A stretch of 64,000 nt of DNA from Adiantum capillus-veneris (GCA_014529385.2 CM043950.1:70712935-70776934); one strand, 5' to 3'; numbered from the stretch's first letter, positions 1-12,175 are shown. Made by a program: numbers and translations. Notes: generated by a model from the letters alone, not told the origin.

Positions 1-940
1 TCAGAGCTCTTTGTACTAGATCATTCAATTGCCTAGTCAGTGCTAGTACCTCTTGCTCTTTGAGGGTTTTGCTTTTGAATCCACTAAGGAAACATGCACA
101 CATCCTCTACTTTGAAAGAGGTTCGTTCAGTTGTCTGGTTAGATCTTTGATCTTTTCTACATAGCTTTTAACAGATAATTTGCCTTGCTTGATCTTGTCC
201 AGCTTGCAAAGTATGTTTTCATTACCACGATTCTCACTATATTTAAGAATAAATGCCTTTTTCAACTTCCTATAGGTCTAAAGTTTGCATGTTCGATAGT
301 AGTAATACCACTTCCTTGGCTGCATCCTTCAGAGTTTGTGGAAAATACTCAAGCCACTCATCTTCATCAATATTCTTCATGTCTGCATATTGTTCAAAGG
401 CTTGTATGTGTACATCTAGGCCCTCCTTCCTACCACCTTGAATGTTGAAAAGGCAATCTTTAGGTCACTAGATCTTTCTCTATGTCTGGACATGTAGTGA
501 TCCAATTCTCGTTCTTTGTGTCTAGGTTTTTCCTTGTAATTAGATTTTTTCTCCTTATGTCTTTTAATGTAATGATCAATATCAACATCCCATTTGTCAT
601 TATAGTGATCGTTCGTTTTAGTCATAGTATCAATTTCGTTCCTCTGATGTGGTTTTGCATGTGACTCTACCCTTCTACACCTACTACCATCACTAGCATT
701 AGCTACACTTTTTCTTTTCTCTTCAGATCCAATTTTCAAGACCCGTGCAATTGAGAGTGTAGCTCTCTCTAATGCCTTCTCTTGGATTGAACTGAATGCT
801 AAGAGTCCCAAAGCACCTTAATGCCTCTCCTTCTAGGGTTGACATCAGTTTTCTCATTCTGGGATTGAGGTCCTTAATTAGATCTTTGCTTTGATTCTTC
901 AACCATCGTGTTGATATGGTCCTGGTCTTGAACAAAAAAT
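1..940 (-). pseudogene. Degenerate gag fragment of an LTR retrotransposon
   Basis: Read on the minus strand this is a broken capsid (gag) reading frame. A piece around DLKIAFSTF is followed by a frameshift near position 430, then by segments resembling DVHIQAFEQYADMKNID and EYFP, and then by AFILKYSE and LDKIKQGKLSV down to the window edge. This spacing fits a plant retrotransposon gag domain of the Retrotrans_gag type. The same family recurs on the plus strand at 38740-39890 (DLKIAFSTF, DVYIQAIERY, FILKYSE), which independently supports that the segment was once coding. The part above about 720 is less conserved and assigned only by continuity. No zinc knuckle, protease or LTR is visible, so the parent class (gypsy or copia) is not settled. 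Confidence 0.6.
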
Positions 941-2339
941 GTGGTGGATCCCCATCCTCTTGGTGAACATCTTGGCAGCATTGTGAATGTTTAGTTGACT
1001 TTGAATTCCAATTGGGAGACTAGTTCTTGTTTAGATCTTAACGTCACCAATGTGATTGCAAAAATGGAATGGATTGGTCACTTGAAAACTATTCCAAGTT
1101 AGAACTTAGACCATCAGGTCAACGACTACAAGGTACATACAAAATGATCGACAAGTGATAGAGATCAAAATGAAAGTAGCGGAACCTATTTATAGGTTCC
1201 CATAATGTGTTCTAATTGATTGTGCACTATATAGTTACTAGTCAATAATTACTACTAAAGCTAGTGCCTCTATAGGGGCAATTCCCACTATCTACACTAC
1301 CCCACAATGGTTCATGCAATAAGTGGTAGTAGGAACCACACATAAAATGAAGCATAAAGAGAGGCCTCTAATTTTTTGGCACCAACTTAGGATTAATGAG
1401 TAAATTAAATGCACAACTCCAAGAGAGGTGTTGTGGAGTTTGGGGACTACAACTTTAGGCCACTCATGTGAGATGCTCAAAATTTTATATTTCCACTCTC
1501 TTAACCTATGTCTTGGGCTATCTCTCTATGTCATCTTCTCGTGTAAGAGTCTTTATGGGTTTGTATCCCCTTCCATGTGTACTATTACATGTGTGTGGTG
1601 TGTGTGTGTGTGTGTGTAGGATGAATTCAACCATCATAGCATAAAATAGCCAATCATCTATAGATAAAAAAGTCCAGCAATTGTATATTTATCATGTAAC
1701 TTGGGCAATGTACAATCAAGGAAGAAAAAACACTCCCATTACACCACTTGCATGTGAGATATGGTAAGTCCTTCAAATGTTACCTGCCACCAACCAACAA
1801 CAAAAAAGGAGTTAGAAGTGGTAGGCAAGTGTCATTAATGAAGGATACTTGTTATCGATGTCCGCCATAGCTTAAGGCAAGAAATTTAACGGGGAAGTAA
1901 TCCTATGATGAAAGCCCATACCTGATTGGGGAGCTCCATATTGAATTGGTTAGGGAAGTATGGTCCAATCACAAAGTCTTGCAGACTTAAGCTCTCAACA
2001 TCCCACATTGCAACCTTCATATAGATTTGTAGAGTTTCCATTTTTGAAAAAGTAGGCGAGAGTGGTTTTCTCACGCAGAGTGGGGTGGTGGGAGTAAGGG
2101 GCGACATGGGAGAGGTGGTAGGGTCACCTTCTTTGATATAGTCTTGCTTCAATATCCGTCATGCAAGGCTGCATGTCAGCGTAGTGGTCTAGTGGAAGTG
2201 TGTAAAAGTGATTTGTGGTACTTCCTATCTGGCAGACAAATATCACCCTTATGATATTAAAACCACTCACATTAAGCCTTAGTTTCCATAGGAAAAACAA
2301 ATCCAAGGTGTGTGTAGAAAGAAACCTCCTCTTTACACT
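941..2339. other. No gene recognised
   Basis: AT-rich sequence with short open frames on both strands, none resembling a known family. A (GT)n run lies at 1599-1617. A TATTTATAGG-like motif near 1190 could be a core promoter of a decayed LTR, but no partner repeat is visible. Confidence 0.5.
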
Positions 2340-2944
2340 AGGTCATTGTTTGGGTGGATATGTATGCAAAGTGTGGTAAGCTCCAAAAAGCACAAAAAAG
2401 CACAAAAAAGTTTCAAAAATTTGTTGGGCATTGTTTGAGTGGATATGTATGCAAAGTGTGGTAAGCTCCAAAAAGCACAAAAAAATTTCAAAAATCTTTA
2501 AGCCTAGAGTGTAGCCACTTGGACTGCACTCATGGGGAGGTATGATCAAGTTGGCAATTTGGAACGGTTATTTTCTCTTCAAATCAAATTAGAAATATAT
2601 GCAAATATTATGATATTCATCATCTTGTTCTTTTGAAACCATGAGCTTTGTCTACTCCATTGTGTCATCTACATAACACGTGTCTTACTTGGTTGACATT
2701 TTTAGTCGTGTAGGGCCCTTTGGCTATGCATCAAATGTGATTGAGAGGGTTGTCCATTTTGCTATGGCTAACTTTGCTAGATGCTTGCCAAAAGTATCGA
2801 AATGTAGAGCTTGGTAGGTGGAGACTTTATTGTCTTGTGCAACTAGATGCAAAATTTTATGCAACATATTTCTGCACGAGCAATTTATATGTGACTACTA
2901 CCATGCCGACAAACATATCCAATGAGATATCACTTTGTGAGTAG
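2340..2944 (+). pseudogene. PPR protein gene remnant (PLS class, E-domain)
   Basis: Three separated pieces read as a pentatricopeptide-repeat protein. VDMYAKCGKLQKAQ is present twice, starting at 2354 and 2439. SVATWTALMGRYDQVGNLER follows at 2508, in frame with the second copy but after two stop codons. The third piece, at about 2768-2920 in another frame, reads LLDACQKYRNVELGR and then YATYFCTSNLYV, which resembles the E motif at the C-terminus of plant PLS-class PPR proteins. Such proteins normally bind organelle RNA at C-to-U editing sites. Here stops and frameshifts break the frame and most repeats are missing upstream, so it is a dead fragment. A DYW domain is not seen. The start cannot be fixed. 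Confidence 0.62.
2344..2500 (+). repeat. 85-bp tandem duplication inside the PPR remnant
   Basis: Two copies offset by 85 bp, beginning at 2344 and 2429, both containing the VDMYAKCGK-coding stretch. The first copy carries an extra short gcacaaaaaa repeat. An 85-bp offset is not a multiple of three, so the duplication itself shifts the frame. A PPR unit is usually 35 codons (105 bp), so this is a later local duplication and not two original PPR repeats. Confidence 0.8.
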
Positions 2945-4126
2945 GAGACTGTGTGCATATAATTGTGTGAGATTTACAATTATCTGTGATGGATAAGTGC
3001 ACCCACTAAGGGAATTTGTGCACAATGGGATGAGGCAATAACGAGGCTCATCTTTCTCACGGTCACAAGTGCACCAAGTTCTTCTATAGTTATTCACACA
3101 TTCATGCAATATTTGCTATAAGACTAAATTTTGTGGATTTTGATAGGTCGTTGTAGTAGCTGCAATGAGAGATGCCTCTCAATAAAATCTTCTTAGGTTA
3201 CTCGGTGCAACTATGTCAAAATCAACATGCTTGCATAGTTTTGCAAGTACTATGTATGTGACAGAGAATGAGGCATAATTATCTAAACAAGAATGAGGCA
3301 TAGTTATCTGTGAAGAAACTGGTAACTATGACCATTGCCTAATGACTATATCTCTTTTTCATTGTGAATAGAAAAAATAGAGAAATGTGACATTCAAATT
3401 AAATCGAAGTCCCATGAAAAATTCAAAATTTTAAGGATGAAAGTGTGTTTGCCAAGCCCAATGGTAGAAGTTTGCAATTTTGACTCATGAATTTTGTAAT
3501 TTTAATCAAGTTAGTTAGGGCATAACATTTTATCTTTTGGGCATGTGTTTTCGGGCCCTTGGTAACTTGAGACATATGAATGGATTCTAGGGCCTTATAA
3601 GGTCCCCATCATCTTAAAAAGAAAATTATAAGGTAAAGGGACTAGGATAGTTGTAGCCCCCTTTACAAATGTTATTGTACCCATATAGTGTTGCAGGTGC
3701 ACTTCGGTTGCACGGAAGACATTGTCTTAATAGTTGACATGCTATTCTATTATGGCTAGTAAGCATGGTTTGCAACCTCTTTGTTACTAACCCCTACGTG
3801 CAATATTACTTTCTTTTATCTCAAATAGTCACAATACATGTTTTTTCTCTTTAGTCACAATACCACCACCATGGCCAATCACTTTCTTACTAACAAGATT
3901 TAGAGGCTTCAAATCTACATGTTATAAATTGCTTCTTGTTATTTAGCCAGTGACCTTCTCACTTCCATAAGTAAGGCCTTGTTAGTTCCTCATCTTCGTT
4001 TATCTAGTAGCCACTTTTGACTAGTATCGACTTGTTGAGTTAATCTAGTGCAACTTTTGATTAGTAGCCACTCATCACTTGGAAAGACCATGATTTTCTT
4101 TAGTCACTTTAGAAATGCCACTAATA

Positions 4127-4130
<4 letters not shown>
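2945..4130. other. No gene recognised
   Basis: AT-rich non-coding sequence. No domain, RNA gene or complete mobile element was recognised on either strand. Confidence 0.5.

Positions 4131-4193
<63 letters not shown>
4131..4193 (+). repeat. (CT)n microsatellite
   Basis: About 63 bp of nearly perfect CT dinucleotide. Confidence 0.95.
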
Positions 4194-4195
<2 letters not shown>

Positions 4196-4359
4196 GGGTG
4201 TGTATAAGTATCTAAGGGCTGGTTCAGACTGCGCAAGCGCAGCAAGCCCTTCCAGATCTTTTCTTCCATCGCTCAATTCACATTGCCCATAACAACTAAA
4301 TTTGCTGCGAAGTATCAACGAGCACAGATCTATAGTGGTGAAATCGAACGTCCTCGCGT

Positions 4360-6525
4360 TGTCAAGAAGTAGGCGGTCTTGCCAGGAAGGCACCGGGCCT
4401 CTTGCTGTGAGAGTTTGTGAGGAAGCTCAAGGGTTATGAGAAAGAGCTAAGATGTAGATAACATAGCTTCTAGAGCTAAAGAAGAAATGTAGCCAAAGAA
4501 GCCGCTCACTTTTCCTTACACGTGATGGAGAGAACTCATGAAAGATAGTCATAACAAAACAAAAATGAATACATCGAGATTACGATCATATCGTATCATG
4601 GGTAGGATAAAAGGGTTAATGGATGAGTTAATGATATTTAATCTTTGTTGTCCAAATAAGCTGCGGATTGCTCTTTGGAACTGTAGCTTTGTGCTTACTA
4701 TAACGTATATGTTTTGTCTAGCGATTGGGATTAGTTGTGAGTACAAATCCTCTTGATTCATAATAAAATAACCACATTCACATCAAAAGAGAATTTATAG
4801 TCAATAATAGGTAGTATGATGGGATCTGGTGAGAGAAGTATTTCGTTGAGCCTTTCAGGACCAAATAGAAGCACTATGCGTTGCTGAAAGTGAATCTTTC
4901 GACTAATCCAAATGTTAACCCTAATAGATTGCACAGAATGGAAATGAAAGAAATCGCCTCTATGTGGATTATGGTTATTCATCGATGATATACTTAGTAT
5001 GCTCAAAGATAAAGGTGTGAAAGAAGTGAAAGGAGAAGAAGAAGAGAGTTTCTCTCCCAAGCCCTATTGTTGCCCTTAGGCAATAAGGATACTGCGGGGA
5101 GAGAAGTACCTATAGCAAGGAGATTCTAGAGTTTGTGGAAGAGAATGAGAACCTTAAGAGAGAGAGGTGCTTGTGAAAGATGAAGATATGGTTACTAACC
5201 TTGTGTACATAATTGTTTCCCGCAAGAAGGTTGTGCCCGTTACATTGACAAGATTGTTGCTTGAATACCTTCCAATGAAACAATTAGGACACAACAAGAG
5301 AGATGAAAGGAGGAGTAAAGATAGAATTAGAGATAGATCTAAGTGTGGTGGTGGTATTAAAGATAAATAATGATATATAGAGGAGGAGTTAAAGACAAGT
5401 ATTGGACTAGATATGCAAATGAAAGAAAAACTAGCAACATATATCTTACATGAGAGCAATCGCCACCACCTTAATGGAGAGAGAAGATGAGGCAAGACTT
5501 CAACCTTTCTTCAAGAGAAAGTGTGGCACTAAGATGAGTGTGACACTATGGAATTGAGCTATTCTCAGTCACTCATAAATTGTCCCCAATGAAGAGAAGG
5601 TTTCCCTTTTTATAGGTGAGGGAGCCATGTTTTACATAATCACTTGATTAGGCTAAAGAGTTAGCCCAAATCAAATGTTCTTTGGATATTTCTTAAAATG
5701 GGCAATATTAGGACTCAAAATATCATGAAATTCAACATTTTTGGTCGTTGAGGCTCCATGTGGGTGCATGATGTATGTGGGCCCCACCTAGGCATCTTTT
5801 GTGTGGCTCCAGTAGGGGGTCCCAACTTGTGTGTCTTGTCCTTCAAGGCATCTTTGAGGTGTCACATTCACATGATTGTGTCTTTTATCCTCCAAATATC
5901 TTATTTTATGGAAAAAAACCAAGATTACCTCTTTTCACTTGATTCACCTGTTTACCATCTCTTCTTGCAGTGTAGTTGTGAGAGGGTTTTTTCAATGGTT
6001 TCCCTGTAACTTTTGACCTGTAACTCGGATTGACATGCTTCAAAAGGCAAAATTGGCCTACTAAAAGAGCTTCACTTGGTTTTGGCATTTTCTGCACTCT
6101 CTTAGGTCGGGATTTTCAAATTGGGATGGTCCAAGAAGCTTTGGATCTTCCTTTTCGTAAAATCTTCTAGTAGGCCCTTCCCTCTTGTATGTATCCAAGA
6201 AGGTATGCATTATTGAAGGGTTATATTATTAAATAAATGTGAAAAGAAGAAAATCATTTATATATGGTAGGGTATAGCTGAGATATTAGAAGAAATATAC
6301 AAATGCTTTTCCCCCAGACAAAAAGAGGCACAATCATTGATACTTCTCTTGCAGTACTTTCTAATAGTAATGTACATTTATATTACTTCAAAGGTAATAC
6401 CAAGGTATGGTAGAAAGCTTTTATTTATGCATATGAGTATTATATGAAGTATACTTATGCGTCAAAAAGTCACAAGATAAATCGTTTAATGCCCGTTCCC
6501 ACTATATACGTGCCACAACACGACA
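4360..6525 (-). repeat. 3' LTR of element E (~2.17 kb)
   Basis: On the plus strand it starts TGTCAAG and ends CACGACA, so on its own strand it reads TGTCGTG...CTTGACA with inverted TGTC/GACA termini. A polypurine tract (minus strand AGAGGGGGTGGA, 6526-6537) abuts its 5' edge, as expected of a 3' LTR. The first 131 bp (4360-4490) match 10823-10953 with six substitutions by eye. Inside are two diverged copies of a segment of roughly 200 bp (about 4550-4760 and 4765-5000); their minus-strand translations share patterns such as LFGQQRLN and LFGPERLN. Confidence 0.78.
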
Positions 6526-6583
6526 TCCACCCCCTCTAAACCTGCACATCCTCTGGTATGTGCCACATTGTCTCTTTGTAAGA

Positions 6584-7684
6584 TCAGACCTCTTGTACAT
6601 CTTCCTTGCTTTCTTCTTCACTGGATGATTCCAGAGCTTCATGTTCACTTTGATCTTCACATGTGTTTTGCTCTTCTTCCTCATCAACATCTTCTAGATC
6701 ATTGTCTCCTCTTCTCTTAAACATTTTAATCCTTTTTCCTGCAATGGGAATCTTTACTTCTGTACCATCTAGTTCAGACAAGCTGTAAGTAGCATTTTCA
6801 TGCACATGCTTTATAACATACGGTCCAAACCATCTTTTTGAGAACTTGCGCATGACTGTGTGCTGGTTATCAAGGCTACTATCATACGCTAAAACCCACT
6901 CACCTTTGTCACTTGCTTTGCTCCTGAGTCGATGTCGCTTATCAAAGTAGTCCTTGTTTTTCAACCTTGCATTTTTGAGTCGTTCTTTTGCAGCTTTAAT
7001 GTCTCCAAGTCTTCTCTCTAGTTGCCTTATACGCAGTGCAAGGAGATCTTCCCTGCTAAGCCCCTCTTGCCAAGGTAGTACATTCCATGTGGGAGTTGTA
7101 TCTTCAATCGGCATCACTGGCTTTTGACCATACATTAGCTCCGCAAGCATGTATCCAGTTACTGAGCTATGTGTTGTACGATCAGCCCATAAAGCATATG
7201 GTAACAGTTTTGGCCACTCACCAACTCTTCCTTCACAAGCCTTGGCCAAAGCTTTGATGATAGGAGGATGCCCTCTTTCACTCTTTCCATTGCCTTCAGG
7301 GTTGTAAGCTGTAGTAAGAGAAAGCTTGATTCCTAATCTAGAAAAGAACTCCCTTGCTTCTTCGGCATCCAGTTCACCTCTATCTGCAGTGATTTTTCAC
7401 ACACAACTATAACGGCAAATCACCTCATCAAGAAGGAATTTACACACAGCTTCTGTGGTTTTAGCTCTTAATTCTCTTCCTTCAAACTGATTAGTTAGGT
7501 CTTCTTGTGTAAGAACCAAGTATCTTATCTGCCAGAGTCCTAAAGGCATTGTGACTAGATCCACAACCCATTTATAGTGCATGGCTAATGGATATGTAGG
7601 GTGCAATCCATCACGATGTCGGACATTTGAATACATTTGACAAGTTACACATGACTCTACAAATTGAGATACATCTTTATACAT
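6584..7684 (-). pseudogene. Integrase region of element E
   Basis: Minus-strand integrase, which would insert the element's cDNA into the genome. The N-terminal part has a CxxC pair (CVTCQ) from the zinc-binding region, then the core: DLVTMP (first acidic residue), ITADRGEL (second D) and NPEGNGKSERGH (catalytic E). The middle is broken by a TGA near 7398, and the frame from 7249 to 6584 is open for 221 codons. The C-terminal part includes KRWFGPYVIKHVHENATYSL, typical of the gypsy integrase tail, and an acidic Glu/Asp-rich end. No chromodomain is evident. Confidence 0.78.
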
Positions 7685-10040
7685 ACCCTTTCACCAATAT
7701 TTTTCTTTGAACTTGGAGAAGGTTGCCAACACACCCCTGTGTCCAGCCCATAGACTCTCATGAAACTCTTGCTGAGCTTTACTTGAGTCTCTTTTTTACA
7801 TATAACCCGTTGTGGTGTAGCACCCTTTTGTTTAGGATGCTTCCACAAGTAACCATCCCTCAAAAAGTACCCATATGCTTTCCTGCGTATCCTCTTGAAT
7901 TCTTGTTTAGACCAATCATCCTGTTTTGTTAGAGTACTCAAGTAGCTTCCAATAAGCAGCCAATCACCTTCATAAAGCTCTTTCAAGAATGATTCAAGTA
8001 GATTAGTCATGTAGACATTGTTACCTTTGACATGAGAGATAGAATAGAACTTTGTGCCTACATCATCTCCCTCGTCAATCATTTGTGACTCATCTTCATA
8101 CCTTGCCCTTGATAGCATATCTGCCACTGTATTGTCTTTACCTGCAATGTGATTAAACTTAGGATTTAAGGACTTAATGTAGGCAATCCACCGTAACATA
8201 GCAATGTCTGGCGTTGAGCAGCTTGTAATCATCCCAAGAAGCGGTAGACAATCTGTTTCTACAACCACACATGCACCAATTAGGTACTCTTTCCCACTTT
8301 TCAAGGCTGTAACCATACCCCATAACTCTCTCTTTATCTGTGGATAATTTCTTTGGCGAGCACTTAGTACCTTTGCTCCAAATCTTACCACATACCTGTA
8401 TCCTTCTTTGTCATCTTGCCCTATTGCCCATCCAATCCCTGTAGGACTGGTGTCTACTGTCACAATTACTGGCCTTTGACACTCATAGTCTACCTTTCTC
8501 AAAGTTGTTGCTGACTGGAGCAACTCCTTTAGCTTTTTCATGGATTTTCCATGTGCTTCTGTCCATTTAAACTTCTGATTCTTTCTAAGCAGCTGATAAA
8601 GATGATCAGCTACATGTGCATAATGTGGAATCCAAATAACATAGAAGACACATGCTCCCAGAAACCTTCTAACCTCAGTGATGCTAGTGCACGTTTCTTT
8701 CATTCTTTGGATGGCATCTACCTTTGTTGGACAAGGTTTCCTACCATATGGCCCGCACATGTGCCACACAATGAGAACTTCATTGACACCAAACATAGAC
8801 TTTTTCCCTGACAATGTAAGATTCACTTCTTCCAACCTAGACAAAATTTTATCACAATCATTTATGTGATATACCACAAACCTGCGACATCCCTTGAGAT
8901 CCAAAGCTTCATCTTTGTCACTTTCTTCACATCCTTTGATAGACAAATCATCAATGAAAGGCATTGTGATTTGAGGAATAAAGTCACGTAAGACCTTATT
9001 CATCCCATTCATCATAGTGCAACCGAGTTGGTTGCTCCCTGTGGCAAGGTACACATCCTTACCAAACCCAAAGGTGTCCTCATGGTTATCAAGTCTCTGC
9101 TTTCGATTGCAAGCTGAAATTGATCATACCCTGAGTAGAGATCCCCCATTGAGTAGATTGCCCTCCCTGCAAATGCCTCTACAAACTCATCCACAATTGG
9201 ACCTGTACCTACATTTCTAATTGTCACCTTGTTTACTGGTTGCATATTTTGGATGAAGCGTAGAGAACCATTCTTCTTTGAAACTGTGAACCACTTGTTT
9301 GATTATGGAGCACAAGAAGGCTCCAAGATTCCCATTTTGATTTTCTTATTCAGTAGCTCTACTAACTTTGTCAAATGAGCCTTTCGAACTGGAATAGACT
9401 GCTGATTTCAAGGCACATGAGGTATTGTGAAAATTACCATAGGAGCTACAATAGAAGGATCAACACATCCTATCCCATGTGGCTCAAATGCAAAAGCCTT
9501 ACCATGCTTTGAAAGAATTTCTTTGAAGCACTTTGTCTCCTCCTGTGTTAGAAACTCCTCGCAACCAATCTGCAACTCTTGAAAAGACTCCTTTGTGAAG
9601 GTATGCCCGATCTTTTTAGGATTCCTCAAACCTGGTTGTAAAGAAGCTTGCTCAATCTTTTCTCTGTTGTTGGGTGATAAGGGTGAAGCTACTGGTTTCA
9701 CCTTCTTTGCTACACTCTTGTATTTAGTTTCAACATGGACTTCTGGGCCAACTGTTTGGCTTTCTTTAAAGGCTTCTATTACTTGATACATTTCCATAGA
9801 GCAAACTTCCACAACTTCATTTTCAAGATGCAAACTAGACCTCATTATAGCATCAAGCTCACCCATAATATCTACAAAAGAAACTTGTTCACACAAACCC
9901 AAAACATTTTCAGTAGGCTTTAGCAACCCACTCCTTTTCATGCCTATTTGTACATTATGCACATATTGCCTCTCACATCTCTTCAAATCTTCAAGTTTTG
10001 TAAAACATACTGATCCATTCCTTGTTACCAAGGAGCTCAT
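7657..10040 (-). pseudogene. Reverse transcriptase/RNase H of element E
   Basis: From high to low coordinates: a linker after the protease (10040-9408), RT with SKKNGSLRFIQNMQPVNK and GDLYSGYDQFQLA (motif A), LPQGATNS, and the FIDDL catalytic box near 8940. RNase H follows with VTVDTSPTGIGWA and ETDCLPLLGMI, then AGKDNTVADMLSRA. The frame from 9054 to 7657 stays open for 465 codons. A stop in the SCAP*SNKW region (about 9300) and a frame change near 9020 break it. Assignment to Ty3/gypsy rests on the RT-RNase H-integrase order. Confidence 0.8.
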
Positions 10041-10108
10041 TGAGAAAGTTTCACCTATTTTTGGATCAGGTGAGACTCTTTTTCTTTCTGTACCACTACA
10101 ATCCCGCT

Positions 10109-10769
10109 TTACAATGGTACTTGGCCAAAACCCATCATTTCTCTTTGATCATGAAACTCTTTGCTTACCTTTGGTAGAGGATGTTCTCTGAGGTTATCAC
10201 GATTTCTTTCATGGTTTACACAAGCTGTGAGAAATTGGACAGCTCGTTTACCATCTTTGCTGCATATCCTAGCATATGCTGAACCATTGTCCATTACCTT
10301 TGTTTCCATTCGAACTCCCACAATGTAGGGCTGTCCAAGGATGAGATTATATGAAGATGTATCCTGTACAAAGAAGTTTTGGTTAATCTTTACATCACCT
10401 ATTGTCACCTTCACACTTGGACATCCTTTAAAGCTACTTTGAGTTCTTCCCAATTTCTCCCATGCCCATCTTTAATTGCCCTAACATGCTCCTAATTTCT
10501 GGAGCAACAACTAGCTCAAAGCTTTGAATCATCTCACCTTCTGACACTCGATGCAGCTCCATCTCCTTCACTTACTCGCGTAAGTACTTGGTTACATCTT
10601 TGCTATTGAACTGATCCATTCTGTTGACGACTGCTTGTATGGCCTTCGTTGCTGAAATCTCCCTTCTTTCAGTAGCATGTTGTTGTTGCATGAACATTGC
10701 AAATGCTTGAAACATTTGCATTGTTGCTGGGTCAAAATGCATACCCTGTTGCTCAACATGATCACCCAT
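10109..10769 (-). pseudogene. Gag start and protease remnant of element E
   Basis: A probable gag start at 10769 reads MGDHVEQQGM and continues about 65 codons to YLRE before stops. A further frame contains FELVVAPEIRSMLGQLKMG-like sequence. The segment 10453-10109 carries VTIGDVKINQNFFV and YNLILGQPYI, resembling the C-terminal half of a retroviral-type aspartic protease. The expected zinc knuckle and the protease D-S/T-G site are not visible, so most of gag and the protease N-terminus were lost, probably by internal deletion. Confidence 0.6.
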
Positions 10770-10800
10770 GGTTACCCACAAACTCTCACCCTGGAAGATT

Positions 10801-10816
10801 CGCGTCAGGTTCACCA
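10801..10816 (-). other. Primer-binding-site candidate of element E
   Basis: Six bases inside the LTR end (minus ...TTGACA, at 10823), the minus strand reads TGGTGAACCTGACG. It starts with the TGG expected of a tRNA primer-binding site. I cannot assign the tRNA, and it is not the initiator-Met type used by G and H. Confidence 0.45.
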
Positions 10817-10822
10817 AAAATA

Positions 10823-10953
10823 TGTCAAGTAGTAGGCGGTCTTGCCAGGAATGCACCGGACCTCTTGCTGTGAGAGTTTGTGAGGAAGCTCAAGGGTTAT
10901 GAGAAAGAGCTAAAATGTAGATAGCATAGCTTCTAGAACTAAAGAAGAAATGT
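10823..10953 (-). repeat. Truncated 5' LTR of element E
   Basis: 131 bp collinear with 4360-4490, with six substitutions and no indel by eye. Homology stops abruptly at 10953, where unrelated sequence begins. More than 2 kb of this LTR is missing. Confidence 0.8.
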
Positions 10954-11141
10954 GCCTTGGGCTTGCAATGTGAACGCCCCCTAAGAAGGTTTTGGATTGG
11001 TCCACAACTCGACAATTTCTCTATGTTCACTCTACCGGTTCCATTCTACCTTATTCTTAGAGCCCCCTTCTCCACTGGTTGCCTCTCGCACTCGCGCTTC
11101 CACACACACATTGCATGGCATTCCTTCTCCCCTTCCACTTG

Positions 11142-11372
11142 TTCCAAACAAATGTGGCCGCCTTCTCTTTGCAAGTTGATAGCATTTTGGTTTTCAATAG
11201 AAATCTAAGTGTATTACCTATTAAAGGCTAAATTTCATTCGTGCGAAGTGAAGCATCAATACTCTGCTCACTATATTCCTTGGGTATGACAGCACTAGGA
11301 TGTCATACCATTTTCGGTGCGTGTATGAGGGCCATCATGAAGCATGCTGGAGGTCTCGCTCTCTCGCGTAGA
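11142..11372. repeat. 231-bp direct repeat, left copy
   Basis: Matches 12506-12736 without indels, with six substitutions by eye. It begins in ttccaaacaaatgtgg and ends in cgcgtaga. It is the 5' part of dispersed repeat R. The sequence between the two copies is the hAT fragment. Confidence 0.85.
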
Positions 11373-11409
11373 CACTAGGATATTGATTACGTGTCGTCTG
11401 CATATATTT

Positions 11410-12175
11410 GCCTAACCATCTGAGATAATGGTGCATCCAAACTCCTTCCATCTAGCTTTCACAGACGTAAGTGCCTTGTCAATTAAGGCCTTCTGTTCAT
11501 CTAACATAGCGGTGCGCATCTTGGTGTAATCAAGACCTGTCCATGTCTCAGTAGGCCCAACCTGTGCAATCGCCTTTACCTTTCTTTTTCAATGATCTGT
11601 GCGCAAAACACCGAAAGATATGTTGCACTCAATAAGAGTGCGACATATCTCCAGCTTTGCCACCCTCTGACGCTCTTTGACCCAAGGCTTAGAAGAGATG
11701 CGACTACGCAAAGTGGTCTGCGTTGGAGTTTCGGATGTACCCTTTTCACGTGGCAAGGAGTTCTCAGCTCCACCGCCAACACGTGGCCTCTTCCTGGAAG
11801 CAGGGGGTTGCATGGAGGCCGAACCTCCTCCCACCTCTGTCTCCGCACCTAAAGTCTCCAGTTCTCCAACAAAAGCATCATGTAAAGCATCTTGTGTGCT
11901 GGGAGCACCTCTCAAACCAGAAGCACCAACGGGAAAATACTCTTCAATAAGCTACTCCCTCAAAGGTGGTGGTATTTTCTCACATGCACCAATCTGATCA
12001 GTGCACCCGTTGCCCGTCAAGTGCTTTTTGACTCGCGTAACAGTGTCGGTGTACTGGTCCCCACAATACTTGCATTGCCATAGGCGTGTGCCAAAACCTT
12101 GTGAGAAGTGGTCGTGATGATGCTCAACACATTGGTGTGGAGCGACCAGGTGGGGTTGGTTTTACGCGGCATAAT
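11410..12175 (-). pseudogene. hAT-type transposase fragment: BED finger and DUF659
   Basis: Minus strand. Near 12085-12010 a frame reads WQCKYC, then RVKKHLTGNGC, the C-x2-C...H-x5-C spacing of a BED zinc finger, which binds DNA in hAT transposases and related plant proteins. Downstream, RTLIECNISFGVLR and KARWKEFGCTIISDG followed by a stop match the pattern of the DUF659 domain of plant hAT transposases, where the next residue is normally Trp (ISDGW). Here TGG has become TAG. Frameshifts lie before the BED finger, and stops occur in the linker and at the end of the DUF659 start. The C-terminal dimerisation domain is missing, so it is a dead fragment. The assignment rests on these motifs only. 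Confidence 0.65.

Larger units (their letters stand above)
4360..10953 (-). mobile_element. Ty3/gypsy retrotransposon E, 5'-LTR truncated
   Basis: Minus-strand element read from high to low coordinates: 131 bp of 5' LTR (10823-10953), primer-binding region near 10801-10816, gag start, protease, reverse transcriptase/RNase H, integrase, polypurine tract, and a long 3' LTR (4360-6525). The internal part is only about 4.3 kb, short for the family, mainly because gag is mostly gone. All coding regions carry stops and frameshifts. The 5' LTR breaks off at 10953 and unrelated sequence follows, so the outer boundary and the target-site duplication are lost. Confidence 0.8.

Noticed and set aside
416-811. 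131-codon Lys/Arg/His-rich minus-strand frame as a host gene
   Set aside because: Its end is collinear with the gag fragment at 38740-39890, so it is part of a decayed retrotransposon.
11592-11997. Plus-strand open frames over the hAT fragment
   Set aside because: They are the opposite strand of the BED/DUF659 coding sequence, whose minus-strand motifs are far more specific.
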